Shown here: positions 60,799 to 64,000 of the stretch, piece after piece | Layout: each line of letters begins with the position of its first letter | Numbering within the stretch: the first letter of the stretch is position 1 | Origin: Holacanthus passer | Lineage: Eukaryota; Chordata; Actinopteri; Pomacanthidae | Length of the DNA stretch: 64,000 nucleotides | Assembly (NCBI GenBank): GCA_025331565.1 | Contig: JAFREQ010000104.1 | Location: 930,001 to 994,000 of the forward strand | Reading direction: 5' to 3' | Made by a program: the position numbers and the translations under genes | Notes under the pieces: model-generated | What the model saw: the letters and a program-made list of their open reading frames with translations, nothing else | What the model was told of the DNA's origin: nothing | Databases searched by the model: none

Positions 60799-62015
60799 CA
60801 GTGGTGGAACAAGCACCCATGTTTTTCAATTAAGTTATAAGTTAAAAAAAAAGTTACAAGTAAATTCCTGCATTGAGTTGAGTTAATATTGGATTATTAT
60901 TACTGATACACTAACTTATGAGCAGCATTTTAATGTTGATGACTTTAAATATAGTAGTATGAAAAACCTCAAATAAAAATTTTCAAGTAAAGCACAAGTA
61001 ACTCAAAATTGCACTTCAGTACAGTAATTAAGTAAATGTAGTTACTTAGTTACTTTCCACTACATCAAAGTGACACTCAACATGGGATGCTTTCATAAAA
61101 TATAGCTTTTCAGGTAAAGTGTATTAAATATTTGTCTTGGAAAGTGGCAACGTATGAAATAACATACAGTTAAAGTACTCAAGTAAAGCACAAGTAACAT
61201 TTTGAAATATATTTATATTTTTCATAAAATATAGCTTTTCAGGCAAAATGTATCAAATAATTGCCTCTGAAATGTGATAAAGTATGAAAAAAACATAAAT
61301 TGAAATACTCAAGTAAAGCTCAGATAACTTAAACTTGTACTTAAGTAATTAAGTACATGTACTTATTTACTTTCCACTCCTTAAAGTGACACCAAACATG
61401 GGATGTTTTCATAAAATATAGCTTTGAAATGTAGTGAAGTATGAAAGTAAAGTGAAGTCAAGTAACTTAAGCTCAAGTAACTTAAATTTGTACTTAAGTA
61501 AATTAGCAAATGTATTTAGTTACTTTCCTCTTCATTAAAGTGACACCAAACATATACAAAAATATAGCTTTTCAGGTAAAGTGTATTTGTCTTTGAAGTG
61601 GGATGAAGTATGAAAAAACATCAAATTGAAATACTCAAGTAAAGGTCAAGTAGTTTAAACTTGTACTTATAAGTAAATGAGTAAATGCACTTAGTTGCTT
61701 TCCTCTACATTAAGGTGACACCAAACATGGGATGTTTTCATAAAATATAGCTTTGAAATGTAGTGAAGAATGAAAAAACATAAAACTGACATACTTGAAG
61801 CTTAAGTAACTTAAACTTGCACTCCAGTAAATGAGTAAAAGTACTCCGTTACTTTCCAAACATGTGACCTTTTCATAAAATAGAGCTTTGAAATGTAGTG
61901 AAGTATGAAAAAAACATTAAACTGAAACACTCAAGTAAAGCTCAAGTAGCTTCAACTTGCACTTCAGTAAATGAGTAAAAGTACTCAGTTACTTCTCGAA
62001 CATGAGTTGTTTTCA
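60799..62015. repeat. Degenerate tandem array derived from a hAT-like MITE end
   Basis: The block opens with CAGTGGTGGAAC at 60799, which I recognise as the terminus of an abundant non-autonomous hAT-like element of teleosts, followed by other parts of that element (for example GTTACAAGTAAATTCCTGC and GCAGCATTTTAATGTTG). The right-hand part then recurs about six to seven times. Markers such as GAAATGTAGTGAAGTATGAA recur near 61137, 61268, 61425, 61593, 61754 and 61889, spaced about 130-170 bp. Each unit also has CTCAAGTAAAG and a TTAGTTACTTTCC-like string. The expected right terminus (CCACCACTG) is not intact. Confidence 0.75.
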
Positions 62016-62039
62016 TACAGGAACACCCCGCAGTTGAGT

Positions 62040-62323
62040 TGCAGGGATATTCCGGTGCATGCTGACTGACAGTGACTCTGAAGCCTCTCTCTCTCTCTCT
62101 CTCTCCCCCAGCAGCTCGGCTCCAGCTCTGACTGCACCTCCTCACATCAGCAAGATGGCTGCATTGCTGCGCGCAACAGCGGCGTCCTGCTGAAATGACG
62201 CAAGCCCCAGTTTACGCTCCGTCCTCCGGGTCTCCAGCCTCCACCGCGCAGATCCCGCCCGACGCGCAGCCGGAAGACCGACCGGCCATCCTCCAGTGGA
62301 CCGAGCGGACCCGGCTCATCTGA
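62040..62323 (+). promoter_or_regulatory. CpG promoter and probable 5' UTR exon of the next gene
   Basis: GC- and CpG-rich sequence holds a (TC)n tract at 62086-62105 and a YY1-type element CAAGATGGCTGC at 62151-62162, usually found just downstream of transcription starts. A full GTAAGT donor follows 62323. Two short frames lie in the exon: 62155-62193 (12 codons) and 62195-62323 (42 codons), the latter's TGA being the last three bases before the donor. I cannot name the gene; its body lies beyond the right edge. Confidence 0.55.
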
Positions 62324-62569
62324 GTAAGTACCGGCTTCGTTACTTCTTTAATCCCGGAGGTGTCGTTCGTCCCCCGGGCTGAGCTCCACGCTTTCTCCCT
62401 CTCTTTTGTTGTTGTTTCCTGAGTGAGGCTCGCTCCCCCTCCCCTCCTCCCCGGCCGGAGCTTCCCTTCCCCGCACACCGGGCTCCGCATCTGCCGCCGC
62501 TCGCTCTGTTCGCTGCTGCAGCCAAAACTCTGATTTATCCGCTTTTTTAACTGGCGATAAAAACAGGTT

Positions 62570-62572
<3 letters not shown>

Positions 62573-62613
<41 letters not shown>
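62573..62613. repeat. (GT)n microsatellite near the CpG promoter
   Basis: A GT run of about 40 bases about 250 bases downstream of the proposed first-exon donor. Confidence 0.95.
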
Positions 62614-62616
<3 letters not shown>

Positions 62617-63691
62617 GTTGTTGAAGTGTGTGTTCGCTCCTTCGGCTTTGGTCAAATCGCTCCACACATCCTGGTTGGCTACGCCGCCTCGTCTCGCTGC
62701 TCCCTCCCCGCCTGCCGGAGGCCGTTCGCCGGGGGGAGAGAGAGCCACTCGGCGGACGGGACCCCGGGGCTGGAGGAGGCCGTTCACCTTTGTGCAAATG
62801 AAAGTAGGTGCACACACATACACACACATGCACACACGGGGCAGTTTGCACTCCCAGAAGTCTGCAGGGAACAAAGCAGGCAGTGTCTCCTTGTAGCACA
62901 GCTGGACACAGCTGTTGAGGGGCTGCAGCTCCAGGCTCCAGGCTCCAGGAGAGGGCAGGGGTCTGTGCCCTGACCAGGGGCTCCTACTCCTGCTACTGCT
63001 GCATGCTGGGAGGAAACACTCTCCTGACCAGCACACATGAGCATTAGTCTGTTGTTGCATTGCCTCAGAGGAAGCATAGAAGCTGCTGGATGATATTAGA
63101 AAAGTCTCTGCAGCCAGAAGTAGATTTGATTTACAGACTCATTTGCAGCTCATTAGATAAAACAGGGCCCCAGTCTATTTCAAAATGTATCCGATCCCAC
63201 TTCCTCAGACACTAAGGGGCTCGATAAGTTCCCTATCTGCTGCCATATGGCCATTAGCCACTCCAGATTTCCTCCATGTGATCAACACCAGACCATTACA
63301 TCCATTTGGTGGCTGTGCAGCACCCTGGTGTGAAAGTGGGTTGGCGTTACAGAGCACCGCATCCTGACACCAGCAGCTTACATCAGGGGGGTTACATAGG
63401 TTATGATCAAGTGCCGGCAATCCTGTGAGTGGATGTTGCACGTCCCCCCCTCCCTCCCTGCTTGATTTATCTGTCTGTCTTCTATCTGTCTCCATCTGCC
63501 TTCCTCTCCCACCCTCCCTCACTTGCTCATCACACAGTGTGCGAGTCGTTGCTCACATATGGCTTATGGTTCCGGTGGCTAGTGAAAGATACTCAAACAC
63601 ACACGAGTCTCCCTCCTCCTCCTCCTCCTCCTCTTTGCTCCTCTCTGTCTGTTTCTCCCAGGCAGGAGGATCTATTCTTAGTCCTCATCCC

Positions 63692-63695
<4 letters not shown>

Positions 63696-63728
<33 letters not shown>
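63696..63728. repeat. (CAT)n trinucleotide repeat
   Basis: About eleven CAT/ATC units in the presumed first intron of the right-hand gene. Confidence 0.95.
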
Positions 63729-64000
63729 TGTCCATCCAGGTCCGTCCACCTGTGGCCTCCTCACCCTGAGCTGATTAAGCAGCAGTTCAGGTGATTGCTC
63801 GGGCCTCCTTGTTTGGGTAACGATGCAAACGCTCGTGATGTCACCGTGTGAGGAGGAGGAGGGTTTCCATGGTTACCAGGATGTCTTTGTGTGTGTGTGT
63901 GTGTATGTGTGTGTGGGTGTGGGAGGGAGTTCCCATGACTGTCTCTTGCATCCAGTTTGTGTTTGCTCTGCGTGCGTTGTGCTCTCCGTGGCGGTGCGTC

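Larger units (their letters stand above)
62324..64000 (+). other. Probable first intron of the next gene
   Basis: CpG-rich for the first 450 bases, then mixed low-complexity sequence: (GT)n at 62573-62613, pyrimidine-rich DNA near 63445-63530, (CAT)n at 63696-63728 and short GT tracts near 63885-63915. Long open frames here arise from the repeats and GC content. No coding exon is supported. Confidence 0.5.

Noticed and set aside
62212..63060. 282-codon open frame on the minus strand
   Set aside because: It spans a CpG-rich promoter, a splice donor on the other strand and a (GT)n run that gives a His-Thr repeat. The translation has no recognisable domain. Long frames are expected in such composition.
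1..64000. CRISPR arrays, operons, bacterial promoters or phage genes
   Set aside because: The window is vertebrate nuclear DNA. The regular repeats seen are microsatellites or transposon-derived.

Overview
This is a stretch of ray-finned fish (teleost, probably spiny-rayed) nuclear DNA. The evidence is intron-split vertebrate genes with clean GT-AG junctions, dense (CA/GT)n microsatellites, and several interspersed repeat families that I recognise from teleost genomes. No bacterial, phage, CRISPR or recent viral content was seen. Protein calls come from reading translated exons against remembered vertebrate proteins; no search was run.

Layout. (1) 1-20,237, minus strand: the 5' end of notch2. 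Coding exon 1 (signal peptide) and exon 2 (first EGF repeat) are present and the rest of the gene lies beyond the left edge. The remainder is intron 2 (1-8,702) and intron 1 (8,785-20,164). (2) About 20.3-31.5 kb: an intergenic, repeat-rich stretch upstream of notch2. (3) 33,107-36,818, minus: sec22b, five coding exons, 215 aa, complete. (4) About 37-41.5 kb: intergenic. (5) 41,560-46,259, minus: npl (N-acetylneuraminate lyase), eleven coding exons, 307 aa, complete. (6) 48,776-59,448, plus: edem3, twenty coding exons, 892 aa, ending in KDEL and diverging from npl. (7) 60.8-62.0 kb: a degenerate tandem array apparently grown from the end of a hAT-like element. (8) About 62.1 kb onward, plus: the promoter and a probable untranslated first exon of a further gene whose body lies beyond the right edge.

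Functional themes. sec22b (ER-Golgi R-SNARE) and edem3 (ER mannosidase in glycoprotein degradation) act in the early secretory pathway. npl breaks down sialic acid in the cytosol, and notch2 encodes a receptor that matures through that pathway. They are separate transcription units, not an operon. The linkage matches human chromosome 1, where NOTCH2 and SEC22B are near each other at 1p12/1q21 and NPL and EDEM3 are at 1q25.

No undescribed biological system was found. The most interesting items are a possible symmetrical 48-nt cassette exon in edem3, the transposon-derived tandem array, a nested fold-back element inside a sec22b intron with a short relative beside npl, and a strong ZNF143/THAP11-type site at the npl promoter.
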